Below are positions 7,047 to 13,165 of a stretch of 15,201 nt of DNA, piece by piece. The translations under genes and the position numbers were made by a program. The stretch is from contig WFTX01000122.1 in assembly GCA_015485235.1 (NCBI GenBank), positions 1-15,201 on the forward strand, given 5' to 3'. The stretch comes from Nitrospirota bacterium. Its GTDB lineage: Bacteria > Nitrospirota > Thermodesulfovibrionia > Thermodesulfovibrionales > JdFR-85. The notes under the pieces are model-generated. The model saw only the letters and a program-made list of their open reading frames with translations. It did no database searches and had not been told where the DNA came from. The first letter of the stretch is position 1; each line of letters opens with the position of its first letter.

Positions 7047-7883
7047 ATGTCAGTAGTCACGATGAAGGAACTGCTCGAGGCAGGTGTCCATTTCGGCCAC
7101 CAGGTAAAGCGCTGGAACCCGAAGATGAAGCGTTACATCTTCGGAGAGCGTAACGGCATCTACATCATCGACCTTCAGAAGACGATGAAGGGTGTGGACG
7201 ATGCCTACAATTTCATGAGGGATGCCGCTGCCTCGGGGCAGGATGTCCTCTTTGTAGGGACCAAGAAGCAGGCCCAGGATTCCATCCGGGAGGAAGCGGA
7301 AAGGGCGGGAGCCTTCTATGTGAACCAGAGATGGCTCGGCGGGATGCTCACCAACTACTCCACCATCAAGAGAAGTATCGAGAAACTTAAGAAGATCGAG
7401 AAGATGAAGGAAGACGGCACCTACGACGCCCTCACAAAGAAGGAGTCGGCAAAACTTGAGAAGACCAGGCTCAAGCTGGAGAAGAACCTGGGCGGTATAA
7501 AGGAGATGAAGGATACGCCGGGAGTGGTCTTCATTGTTGATCCCAAGAAGGAGCATATTGCGGTCCTGGAGGCAAGAAAGCTCCAGATACCCATTGTGGC
7601 AATTGTTGATACCAACTGCGATCCCGACGAGATAGACTATGTAATCCCCGGCAATGACGATGCGATAAGGGCCATCAGGCTCCTTACTTCAAGGATGGCG
7701 GATGCAGTCTTGGAGGGCCGCGAGATGCTTCAAAAGAAGATTGAAGAAGAGGCCGAGAAGGCCCGTATAGAGGAGAAGATCCAGATGGAAGAGGCTGAGG
7801 AGGCCGGCGAGGCCGCAGATGAGGTCAAATCGGAAACTCGTTCCGGAGAAGAAAAAACAGCGACCGAGGAGGTTTCAGAATGA
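7047..7883 (+). CDS. rpsB: Small ribosomal subunit protein S2
   Basis: S2 is a 30S subunit protein needed for S1 binding. The 278-aa product begins with the canonical MKELLEAGVHFGHQVKRWNPKM region, and has RNGIYIIDLQKT, VGTKKQA, the RWLGGMLTN motif and the conserved IVDTNCDPD segment. The last roughly 45 residues form an acidic, Glu- and Ala-rich tail absent from E. coli S2 (241 aa), so the protein is somewhat long. AAGGAGG lies nine bases before the ATG. The stop overlaps the tsf start by 4 nt (ATGA). It heads the near-universal rpsB-tsf-pyrH-frr cluster. Confidence 0.98.
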   Translation: MSVVTMKELLEAGVHFGHQVKRWNPKMKRYIFGERNGIYIIDLQKTMKGVDDAYNFMRDAAASGQDVLFVGTKKQAQDSIREEAERAGAFYVNQRWLGGMLTNYSTIKRSIEKLKKIEKMKEDGTYDALTKKESAKLEKTRLKLEKNLGGIKEMKDTPGVVFIVDPKKEHIAVLEARKLQIPIVAIVDTNCDPDEIDYVIPGNDDAIRAIRLLTSRMADAVLEGREMLQKKIEEEAEKARIEEKIQMEEAEEAGEAADEVKSETRSGEEKTATEEVSE

Positions 7884-8482
7884 GCGTTACAGCAGAGATG
7901 GTGAAGAAACTGAGGGAACAGACCGGGGCCGGAATGATGGACTGCAAAAAGGCCCTGACCGAGACTTCGGGGGACTTTGACAAAGCCGTGGAGTTTCTAA
8001 GAAAGAAGGGGCTTGCCGCCGCAGAGAAGCGTGCCGGCAGGGAGGCCTCTGAAGGAGTGATCGGCTCTTACATACATATGGATAAGATCGGTGTTATGGT
8101 GGAGGTGAACTGCGAGACGGACTTTGTCGCCAGAACGGATGAGTTCAAGCAGTTTGCCAGGGATGTGGCCATGCACATAGCGGCTGCCAATCCCCGCTTT
8201 CTCTCAAGGGAGACCGTGCCTGATGAAATCCTTCAGAAAGAGAAGGAGATATACAGGGAACAGGTAACAGGAAAGCCGGAACACGTTACTGACAAAATCG
8301 TCGAGGGAAAACTGGAAAAGTTCTATTCCGAAAACTGTCTCCTTGAACAGGTCTTTGTGAAGGACCCCGACCAGAAGAAGACGATCAAGGACCTTCTTAC
8401 GGAGATGATCGGAAAGATCGGAGAAAACATCGTAATAAGAAGGTTTGTAAGGTACCAGCTTGGTGAAACGACGGAAGGCTGA
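7880..8482 (+). CDS. tsf: Elongation factor Ts (short form)
   Basis: EF-Ts is the guanine nucleotide exchange factor that recharges EF-Tu with GTP. The N-terminal UBA-like domain carries KLREQTGAGMMDCKKAL, and the core has the exchange motif VNCETDFVARTDEF. At 200 aa it is the short form known from Thermus, cyanobacteria and others, lacking much of the second core subdomain and coiled coil of the 283-aa E. coli protein. GAGGAGG lies seven bases before the ATG, inside the end of rpsB. Its 3' end overlaps the pyrH start by about 20 nt, so pyrH is probably translationally coupled. Confidence 0.97.
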   Translation: MSVTAEMVKKLREQTGAGMMDCKKALTETSGDFDKAVEFLRKKGLAAAEKRAGREASEGVIGSYIHMDKIGVMVEVNCETDFVARTDEFKQFARDVAMHIAAANPRFLSRETVPDEILQKEKEIYREQVTGKPEHVTDKIVEGKLEKFYSENCLLEQVFVKDPDQKKTIKDLLTEMIGKIGENIVIRRFVRYQLGETTEG

Positions 8483-9200
8483 AAAGAAGTCCCGTTACAG
8501 ACGGGTCCTGTTGAAACTGAGCGGTGAGGCCCTGATGGGTGAGCACTCCTACGGCATAGATGCCACGACTGTGGAATACATGGCCTCGGAGGTGAAGTCC
8601 GTCTATACCATGGGAGTGGAAATTGCGATCGTGATCGGCGGCGGGAACATCTTCCGGGGCGTTGAGGGCTCTGTCCGGGGGATGGAGAGGGCCACTGCCG
8701 ATTACATGGGGATGCTTGCCACTGTCATAAACGCCCTTGCACTCCAGAACGCCCTTGAAAAAAAGGATATCCCCACAAGAGTCCAGTCAGCCATAGAGAT
8801 GCATGAACTTGCCGAGCCCTATATACGGCGGAAGGCGGTCCGTCACCTTGAGAAGGGAAGGGTGGTCATATTCGCCGCAGGCACGGGGAATCCCTACTTC
8901 ACCACTGATACCGCTGCCTCACTGAGGGCGATGGAGATCGGGGCCGAGGTGATAATGAAGGCAACAAAGGTTGACGGTGTCTATTCCGATGACCCCGTAA
9001 AGAACCCCAAGGCCAAAATGTTCAGGAAGATCACCTACATGGATGTTCTGAGGAAGGGGCTTCACGTGATGGACTCCACCGCCATCTCCCTCTGTATGGA
9101 CAACGCCCTTCCGATTGTGGTATTCAATGTAAAGAAGAAGGGCAACATCAGGAAGGTGATCGAAGGCAGGAATATAGGAACCTTCGTGGGAATTAAATAA
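8460..9200 (+). CDS. pyrH: Uridylate kinase
   Basis: PyrH phosphorylates UMP to UDP as an allosterically regulated hexamer of the amino acid kinase fold. The 246-aa product shows YRRVLLKLSGEAL, the GGGNIFRG loop, PTRVQSAIEM, FTTDTAASLRA and KVDGVYSDDP. The start overlaps tsf. TTG at 8460 and GTG at 8463 are adjacent candidates, with AAGG at 8449-8452 as ribosome site; spacing (7 or 10 nt) does not decide between them, and the product differs by one residue. No ATG is available before the conserved domain. Confidence 0.97.
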   Translation: MVKRRKAEKKSRYRRVLLKLSGEALMGEHSYGIDATTVEYMASEVKSVYTMGVEIAIVIGGGNIFRGVEGSVRGMERATADYMGMLATVINALALQNALEKKDIPTRVQSAIEMHELAEPYIRRKAVRHLEKGRVVIFAAGTGNPYFTTDTAASLRAMEIGAEVIMKATKVDGVYSDDPVKNPKAKMFRKITYMDVLRKGLHVMDSTAISLCMDNALPIVVFNVKKKGNIRKVIEGRNIGTFVGIK

Positions 9201-9218
9201 CTCGGACGGGAGGCAAGG

Positions 9219-9776
9219 ATGGACAAGGAACTGAAGAAGAGAGCAAAGGAAAAGATGGAGAAGTCTATCGAGATACTCAAAAAGGACTTTGCATCCATCA
9301 GGACTGGAAGGGCATCCATCTCCCTGCTTGACGGGATAACCGTTGATTATTACGGAACCCAGACACCATTGAACCAGGTTGCCACCCTCTCGGTTCCCGA
9401 ACCCCGTCTGATTACGATACAGCCCTGGGACCAGAGCATGATAGCCGGGATAGAAAAGGCCATAATGCAGTCCGACCTCGGGCTTAACCCCTCCAATGAC
9501 GGAAAGATCATCAGGATTGCCATCCCTGAACTCACGGAAGAGAGGAGAAAGCAGCTCGTAAAGGTGGTCAGAAAACGGGCCGAAGAGGCAAGGGTGGCTG
9601 TAAGGAACATAAGGCGTGAGATAAACGAGGAACTGAAAAAAATGGAGAAGGAAAAAGAGATCACCGAGGATGACCTGAAGAGGTCTCTTGACGAGGTGCA
9701 GGAACTTACTGATGGATTCATCAAGGATATTGAGAGGGTACTGAAGAAAAAGGAAGAAGAGATAATGGAGGTCTGA
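9219..9776 (+). CDS. frr: Ribosome recycling factor
   Basis: RRF, with EF-G, splits post-termination ribosomes. The 185-aa product has the normal length and sequence, including SIRTGRASISLLDGITVDYYGTQTPL, the TIQPWD motif, LNPSNDGKIIRIAIPELTEERR, and a long charged helical C-terminal half rich in Lys and Glu. GGGAGG lies five bases before the ATG and the gene is 18 nt after pyrH. The stop codon sits inside a 7-bp hairpin (GGTCTGA at 9770-9776 with TCAGACC at 9792-9798). Confidence 0.98.
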   Translation: MDKELKKRAKEKMEKSIEILKKDFASIRTGRASISLLDGITVDYYGTQTPLNQVATLSVPEPRLITIQPWDQSMIAGIEKAIMQSDLGLNPSNDGKIIRIAIPELTEERRKQLVKVVRKRAEEARVAVRNIRREINEELKKMEKEKEITEDDLKRSLDEVQELTDGFIKDIERVLKKKEEEIMEV

Positions 9777-9798
9777 GGGCGGCTCTCCCCTTCAGACC
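9770..9798 (+). terminator. Hairpin at the end of frr, possible terminator or attenuator
   Basis: GGTCTGA (9770-9776, including the frr TGA) pairs perfectly with TCAGACC (9792-9798). Inside the 15-nt loop GGG can pair with CCC. The following sequence, CTTGACTGTTTA, is only mildly T-rich, so full intrinsic termination is doubtful. It may reduce readthrough into the next two genes or stabilise the upstream 3' end. Confidence 0.4.
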
Positions 9799-9826
9799 CT
9801 TGACTGTTTACTGAACAGGAGGTCCT

Positions 9827-9982
9827 ATGAACGCAAATTTCATGGTAAAGGTAGAAGATGCCAAACTCCCCGATATCCAGAAGGCACTGAAAGCCGCCGG
9901 AATAAAGGTCAGGAGTATCATAGAGGTCTACAAGGAAGAAACGGCGGGGAAAGAGGCAGACAATGGCAAAAAAGAGGGGTAG
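9827..9982 (+). CDS. 51-aa protein of unknown function
   Basis: I do not recognise this gene. The frame runs from ATG at 9827 to TAG at 9980-9982 and has a consensus AGGAGG at 9817-9822, four bases before the start. The protein starts MNANFMVKVED and has an amphipathic helix-like stretch (LPDIQKALKAAGIKVRSII), then a highly charged Lys/Glu-rich tail. No cysteine, signal peptide or membrane segment is present. Its last 20 nt overlap the start of the DksA-type gene in another frame, so the two are likely co-translated. The pattern beta-strand, helix, strand (FMVKVED, DIQKALKAAG, VRSIIEVYK) could be a tiny regulatory or partner domain; that is a guess. The strong ribosome site and gene overlap argue it is real. 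Confidence 0.7.
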   Translation: MNANFMVKVEDAKLPDIQKALKAAGIKVRSIIEVYKEETAGKEADNGKKEG

Positions 9983-10385
9983 AAAAAAGCCCTCTCCCAG
10001 GGAAACTCCCGAGGAAAGAAAGGCCCGTCTCCGGAAGATACTCATTGCCAAAAGGGATGAGATACTGAAGGAGGCAAAGGAGGAGATCGGTAAGTTCATC
10101 AGGGGTGAGAACAAGGAACTTGTGGAGACCGCCCTTGATGACGGTGACTGGTCAGTGGCAGATCTTGCCGAGGACCTGAACCTCCGTAAGCTCACAGCCC
10201 ATAAGGAACGTCTGAACCGGATTGATGAGGCGCTCCGGAAACTGGAGGACGGCACCTATGGGATCTGTGAAGACTGCGGGGCCGAGATAAGCGAAGAGAG
10301 ACTGAAGTTGATCCCCTTTGCCATATACTGTGTGGAATGCCTGGAGCACCGGGAGAAGCTTGAAGAGATGGAAAGGGAGTTCTGA
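9963..10385 (+). CDS. DksA/TraR-type zinc-finger RNA polymerase-binding protein
   Basis: This family inserts a coiled coil into the RNA polymerase secondary channel and alters promoter response, often with ppGpp. The 140-aa protein has a Lys/Arg-rich start, a long charged helical region (about 18-95) and a C4 zinc finger with Cys102, 105, 123 and 126 (CEDC and CVEC), as in DksA rather than zinc-free variants. Acidic residues at the presumed coiled-coil tip (Asp59, Asp60, Asp62) could stand for the functional Asp pair of E. coli DksA. The sequence is too divergent to call true DksA with certainty. It overlaps the 51-aa gene and lies convergent to truA with an 18-nt gap. Confidence 0.85.
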   Translation: MAKKRGRKKPSPRETPEERKARLRKILIAKRDEILKEAKEEIGKFIRGENKELVETALDDGDWSVADLAEDLNLRKLTAHKERLNRIDEALRKLEDGTYGICEDCGAEISEERLKLIPFAIYCVECLEHREKLEEMEREF

Positions 10386-10390
10386 AGCAT

Positions 10391-10420
10391 AGAGGATTTA
10401 GTTTCAGTATTCAATCCTCT
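10391..10420. terminator. Inverted repeat between convergent dksA-like gene and truA
   Basis: AGAGGATT (10391-10398) and AATCCTCT (10413-10420) form a perfect 8-bp stem with a 14-nt loop covering the truA stop. No T-tract follows on either strand, so it is at best a weak terminator or 3'-end stabiliser. A second, stronger 10-bp inverted repeat lies just inside truA at 10434-10461. Confidence 0.3.
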
Positions 10421-11171
10421 CCAGAAAGAGTCCCCTTGCCGGGGCGGTGGGCCCGGCAAGGCTTCTGTCCGCTCCTTTCATGATTCCAGACATCTCCCCT
10501 GGAGCAATCTTCCCCCGTCCGATCTCAACCAGCGTCCCGACAATGTTCCTCACCATGTGCCTGAGAAAGGCATCTCCTTCGATGCCTATCCTCAACAGCC
10601 GTCCTCTGAGGGAGAGGCCCAAAAACACCGGATTTTCAATTACACCCACATCAAAGGAGATAATTGTCCTGACCGGGGATTTTGCCCCGCATCCGCTTCC
10701 CCTGAATGAAGAAAAGTCATGCCTTCCGAGAAGGCACCTGGATGCCTCTTTTATCGCACTGATATCAAAAGAACAGGGGAGATGCCATGCATAACGGTAA
10801 AGAAAGGGGCTCTGGACCTCAGAGAGGTCAATCAGATAAATGTACCGCTTTGAACGGGCATCATAACGGGGGTGAAACCCCTCTTCCACTTCTATTGCTT
10901 CACTTATCCTGATATCCCTCGGAAGCATGGAATTGAGCGCCCTGAGGAAGACACCTGGAGAGTGGGATGACCGTGTGCTGAAGGCCGCCACCTGCCCGAG
11001 GGCATGCACCCCGGCATCGGTCCGGCCGGCTGCTGCAAGCCTGACCTTCTCGCCGGTCATCTTACCGAGGGCATCCTCAATTACCTCCTGGATCGTGACC
11101 GCATCCGGCTGGACCTGCCATCCGGCATAGCCTGTACCGTCGTACTCTATGGTCAGCCTGATCTTACTCAT
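10404..11171 (-). CDS. truA: tRNA pseudouridine(38-40) synthase
   Basis: TruA isomerises uridines 38-40 in the tRNA anticodon stem-loop. From the ATG at 11171 the product is 255 aa and begins MSKIRLTIEYDGTGYAGWQ, with the catalytic Asp52 in AAGRTDAGVHA. C-terminal motifs include FLRHMVRNIVGTL and ARGLFLERIEY. This start is chosen because AGGTGG lies seven bases upstream (11179-11184) and the family begins here; an in-frame extension to 11228 lacks a ribosome site. It is divergent from the sulfur-relay operon, with a 188-bp spacer. A 10-bp GC-rich inverted repeat lies within its 3' end. Confidence 0.96.
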   Translation of the reverse strand: MSKIRLTIEYDGTGYAGWQVQPDAVTIQEVIEDALGKMTGEKVRLAAAGRTDAGVHALGQVAAFSTRSSHSPGVFLRALNSMLPRDIRISEAIEVEEGFHPRYDARSKRYIYLIDLSEVQSPFLYRYAWHLPCSFDISAIKEASRCLLGRHDFSSFRGSGCGAKSPVRTIISFDVGVIENPVFLGLSLRGRLLRIGIEGDAFLRHMVRNIVGTLVEIGRGKIAPGEMSGIMKGADRSLAGPTAPARGLFLERIEY

Positions 11172-11191
11172 GTTCCATCCACCTGAAGTGT

Positions 11192-11197
11192 ATTTTA
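11192..11197 (-). promoter_or_regulatory. Candidate extended -10 promoter of truA
   Basis: On the minus strand TGATAAAAT gives an extended -10 (TG, one base, TAAAAT). It ends 20 nt before the truA ATG, giving a leader of about 14 nt that contains AGGTGG. No convincing -35 is visible, as is common for extended -10 promoters. Confidence 0.4.
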
Positions 11198-11294
11198 TCA
11201 CACCAAACCGGGCTGTTTTCCCTCTCATAAAAAATCCTTATATGCTCTTCGCAACTTTTAATGGGCTCTTCCCTGGGAGTTGACCCTATTTTTA

Positions 11295-11342
11295 TTGACA
11301 ATTTACCCCTCCAATTGTTATAAAGATAATCCAAATCTTTAT
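11295..11342 (+). promoter_or_regulatory. Strong promoter with nested inverted repeats for the sulfur-relay operon
   Basis: A consensus TTGACA (11295-11300) is followed by an 18-nt spacer and TATAAA (11319-11324). ACAATT (11298-11303) and AATTGT (11313-11318) form an inverted repeat within the spacer. ATAAAGAT (11320-11327) and ATCTTTAT (11335-11342) form a second, 8-bp repeat that straddles the expected transcription start near 11331 and stops just before the AAGGAGG at 11344-11350. Both look like operator half-sites; the second could also be a 5' mRNA hairpin. Confidence 0.65.
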
Positions 11343-11359
11343 TAAGGAGGTGTGCTCTT

Positions 11360-11653
11360 ATGAAGCTTGCCGTATTCGTGAATGAGTATAATGAGCCGGC
11401 GATACTTGAGAGACTGAAGGCGGACAGGTTCGGGATCGTCCTGGTTCAGAACGGGGTCTATCATGCTGCACTGAAGAATAACGGGGAGGCCTCACCGGTA
11501 CTCAGCCGGGATGCCGAATTCTATGCCCTTTCGGAAGACCTCCAGTCAAGGGGACTTTCCGAGGGAAACATAGACCCCAAGGTGAAGGTTATCGATTATG
11601 AGGGCCTTGTTGACCTCATCTTCAACGATTACGAAAAATTCATGTGGCTTTAA
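11360..11653 (+). CDS. dsrH: DsrH/TusB-like sulfur-relay subunit
   Basis: DsrH (TusB) is the smallest subunit of the DsrEFH/TusBCD hexamer, which passes persulfide sulfur between carriers. The 97-aa product matches the family's length and layout: an N-terminal strand, IVLVQNGVYHA, FYALSEDLQSRGL, and the diagnostic end VIDYEGLVDLIF with a terminal aromatic-rich MWL. It has no cysteine, so it cannot itself carry sulfur and is probably structural. The ATG has AAGGAGG nine bases upstream. It is the first gene of the operon, whereas dsrE or tusD leads in the well-known dsr and tus operons. The identification rests on pattern recall, without an alignment. Confidence 0.8.
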   Translation: MKLAVFVNEYNEPAILERLKADRFGIVLVQNGVYHAALKNNGEASPVLSRDAEFYALSEDLQSRGLSEGNIDPKVKVIDYEGLVDLIFNDYEKFMWL

Positions 11654-11665
11654 AGGAGGAGCGAA

Positions 11666-12028
11666 ATGGGAAAATTGACAATAGGATGTTTTTCATCCCT
11701 CGTGGGCTCAATGAGCCTCGACTTTGCAGTCAAACTTTCGGAGGCCGCTGTCAAGAAGGGTCACGAGGTTGACCTCTGGCTCTCAGGAAACGGGGTCATG
11801 CTCGGGAAGACCGGACAGAGCAAGTTCAGGGATTACTCCTATCTTGCCGGCCCTGTTGAGGAACTCCTCAAGACAGGCAAGTTCAAGGTGACGAATTGTG
11901 AGGCCTGCGCCAAGGCCCGGGGTATTGACAAGAGTGACACCATGGAAGGCTTTGGAATCCACAGCATGGACTGGTACCTTGCGAGTGCCTTCAGTGCTGA
12001 CAGAGTCATTCATATAGGAGGTGAGTAA
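11666..12028 (+). CDS. dsrE: DsrE/TusD-like sulfur-relay subunit
   Basis: DsrE (TusD) is the subunit that carries sulfur as a cysteine persulfide. The 120-aa protein has the DsrE-type alpha/beta fold pattern: LTIGCFSSL strand, DFAVKLSEAAVKKGHEVDLWLSGNGV, and the active-site loop NCEACAKARGI with Cys78 and Cys81. Cys78 matches the position of the functional cysteine in Allochromatium DsrE and E. coli TusD. The C terminus, SAFSADRVIHIGG, is also typical. It starts 12 nt after dsrH with AAGGAGG six bases before the ATG. The second cysteine (CxxC) is noteworthy and could allow a disulfide or trisulfide state. Confidence 0.85.
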   Translation: MGKLTIGCFSSLVGSMSLDFAVKLSEAAVKKGHEVDLWLSGNGVMLGKTGQSKFRDYSYLAGPVEELLKTGKFKVTNCEACAKARGIDKSDTMEGFGIHSMDWYLASAFSADRVIHIGGE

Positions 12029-12029
12029 G

Positions 12030-12443
12030 ATGGCTATAAAGAAGATGGCATTCATTGTGGACAAACTCCCTTACAAGTCTGAGACATCCAGGCTCGCCCT
12101 CACCCATGCAATCTCAAGCCAGACCGTTGAGATCTACCTTGACGACGGCGACAATGTTGAGCCTGTGCTTGCCTTTGTGGGTGATGGTGTGCTGAACTGT
12201 CTGAAGGATCAGAAGGCCCTGGACATCTATGGCGTCACAAGTCTGGAGATGCATATCAAGAACGCCCTTCTCCTCGATCTGAGGGTCCTCGTCTGCAAGG
12301 AGGACCTTGAGCGGTTCGGCCTCTCTGAGGACAACATAGTTATGGATGCTGAGGAGATTGGTGGTGAGATTACAACAGAGGTTGTCCCCTTTGAGAAGAT
12401 CCAGGAGGAGATGGCCTCATCAGACCACTTACTTTATTTCTAA
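12030..12443 (+). CDS. dsrF: DsrF/TusC-like sulfur-relay subunit
   Basis: DsrF (TusC) is the third subunit of the hexameric relay. The 137-aa product carries AFVGDGVLNCLKDQK, the family's hallmark, then the helix-strand MHIKNALLLDLRVLVCKEDLERFGL and a terminal DHLLYF resembling the TusC end. I chose the ATG at 12030 because AGGAGG (12016-12021) lies eight bases before it; the GTG at 12021 overlaps that ribosome site. Only one base separates it from the dsrE stop. Cysteines occur at about residues 57 and 94, but none is the established acceptor in this subunit. Confidence 0.85.
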   Translation: MAIKKMAFIVDKLPYKSETSRLALTHAISSQTVEIYLDDGDNVEPVLAFVGDGVLNCLKDQKALDIYGVTSLEMHIKNALLLDLRVLVCKEDLERFGLSEDNIVMDAEEIGGEITTEVVPFEKIQEEMASSDHLLYF

Positions 12444-12467
12444 ATAACTCTTTAAGGAGGAAGCACC

Positions 12468-12719
12468 ATGTCAGAGCTCAAGACGATGGACCCGACAGAT
12501 ACCCTTGATGTCCTTGGAAGGGTATGCCCCTATCCGCTGGTTCTCACGAAGAAGAAGCTTGAAAAGATGAACAGCGGTGACGTTCTGAAGATCCTCTGTG
12601 ATGCCCCTGCATCGGCTGAGGATTCCATTCCCCGATATGCCGAGAAGCAGGGCTATCCGATCGAAGTTGTGAAATTGGAGGACAAGGGCTACTGGGAAAT
12701 CTTTATCCAGAAAAAGTAA
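12468..12719 (+). CDS. tusA: TusA-family sulfurtransferase
   Basis: TusA proteins accept sulfur from a cysteine desulfurase or rhodanese and pass it to DsrE/TusD. The 83-aa protein has the family's LDVLGRVCPYPLVLTKKKL, with the CPxP motif at Cys20, and a GDVLKILCDAPASAEDIP-like middle ending in the usual two strands. AAGGAGG lies seven bases before ATG. It is the last gene of the operon, 24 nt after dsrF and followed by a strong terminator. A TusA in the same operon as DsrEFH suggests a complete carrier chain encoded together. Confidence 0.9.
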   Translation: MSELKTMDPTDTLDVLGRVCPYPLVLTKKKLEKMNSGDVLKILCDAPASAEDSIPRYAEKQGYPIEVVKLEDKGYWEIFIQKK

Positions 12720-12734
12720 TCCTGTCTTACATAA

Positions 12735-12763
12735 AAAGGGGCTCCTTCTGAAGGAGCCCCTTT
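12735..12763. terminator. Bidirectional Rho-independent terminator
   Basis: A 13-bp perfect stem (12735-12747 with 12751-12763) has a 3-nt loop. On the plus strand the run after the stem is CTGTTT, and on the minus strand the stem is followed by TTTTTAT. It ends both the sulfur-relay operon and the convergent ferredoxin gene; the minus-strand reading is the stronger one. Confidence 0.9.
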
Positions 12764-12788
12764 CTGTTTCACCCTGAAGGGATGTTTT

Positions 12789-12977
12789 TTACATCTCCTG
12801 GATGGTGATTGCATCGGTCGGACAGACACCAAGACAGCTTTCGCAGTAGACGCACTCTGCGGAGTTTGCAGGATCGGATTTACCGTCCCCGTTCATCTCA
12901 AAGACACCCTGGGGACAGATGTTCACGCACTCCTCACATCCTTCGCACTTGTCATTGTCCACGGTAACAATATACAA
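12789..12977 (-). CDS. 2[4Fe-4S] ferredoxin
   Basis: A 62-aa electron carrier with two clostridial-type clusters. Cys11, 14, 17 and 21 (CEGCEECVNICP) and Cys42, 45, 48 and 52 (CVYCESCLGVCP) form two CxxCxxCxxxCP motifs. The loop between them (DGKSDPANSAEC) is longer than in the 55-aa clostridial type. The start is a TTG at 12977; AAGGAGG (12987-12993) lies nine bases upstream and an in-frame stop precedes it, so no ATG start is possible. It converges on the sulfur-relay operon and shares its terminator. A redox role near that operon is plausible but unproven. Confidence 0.93.
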   Translation of the reverse strand: MYIVTVDNDKCEGCEECVNICPQGVFEMNGDGKSDPANSAECVYCESCLGVCPTDAITIQEM

Positions 12978-13016
12978 TTCTATTCACCTCCTTGAAAGAA
13001 TTCCTCAAGTTTATTA

Positions 13017-13022
13017 ATTATA
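13017..13022 (-). promoter_or_regulatory. Candidate -10 box of the ferredoxin gene
   Basis: A perfect TATAAT on the minus strand lies in an AT-rich stretch 39 nt before the TTG start, predicting a leader of about 33 nt with an AAGGAGG site. The -35 is weak (TGGATT with an 18-nt spacer). Confidence 0.4.
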
Positions 13023-13055
13023 AAAATTCTTTATTAAAAAAATCCAGGGCCGGGC

Positions 13056-13106
13056 ACATGGATATTCAGGATGATGAGTAAAGGGTTGATACAGACATAT
13101 CCATGT
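13056..13106 (-). promoter_or_regulatory. Inverted repeat with alternative pairings upstream of the ferredoxin gene
   Basis: ACATGGATAT (13056-13065) and ATATCCATGT (13097-13106) are perfect 10-bp inverted repeats, 31 nt apart. Read on the minus strand, the second arm can instead fold with TGGAT (13042-13046), just before a T7 run, while the first arm can fold on itself as GACAT-ATCC-ATGTC (13095-13108). The three pairings exclude one another, as in an attenuator. The stems are short, so this is suggestive only. Confidence 0.3.
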
Positions 13107-13165
13107 CTCGTCTGAAGAAAAGTGGATAAAAGACGCTCATTCCAGGCATGTTTTTCAGAAACACT

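Noticed and set aside
9350..10255. 301-codon reverse frame spanning frr, the 51-aa gene and the DksA-type gene
   Set aside because: Its product is dominated by Ser and Phe runs, as expected from reading Lys/Glu-rich genes backwards; it covers three well-supported forward genes.
12021..12029. GTG start for the DsrF/TusC-like gene
   Set aside because: It overlaps the AGGAGG that sits eight bases before the ATG at 12030, which is the better start.
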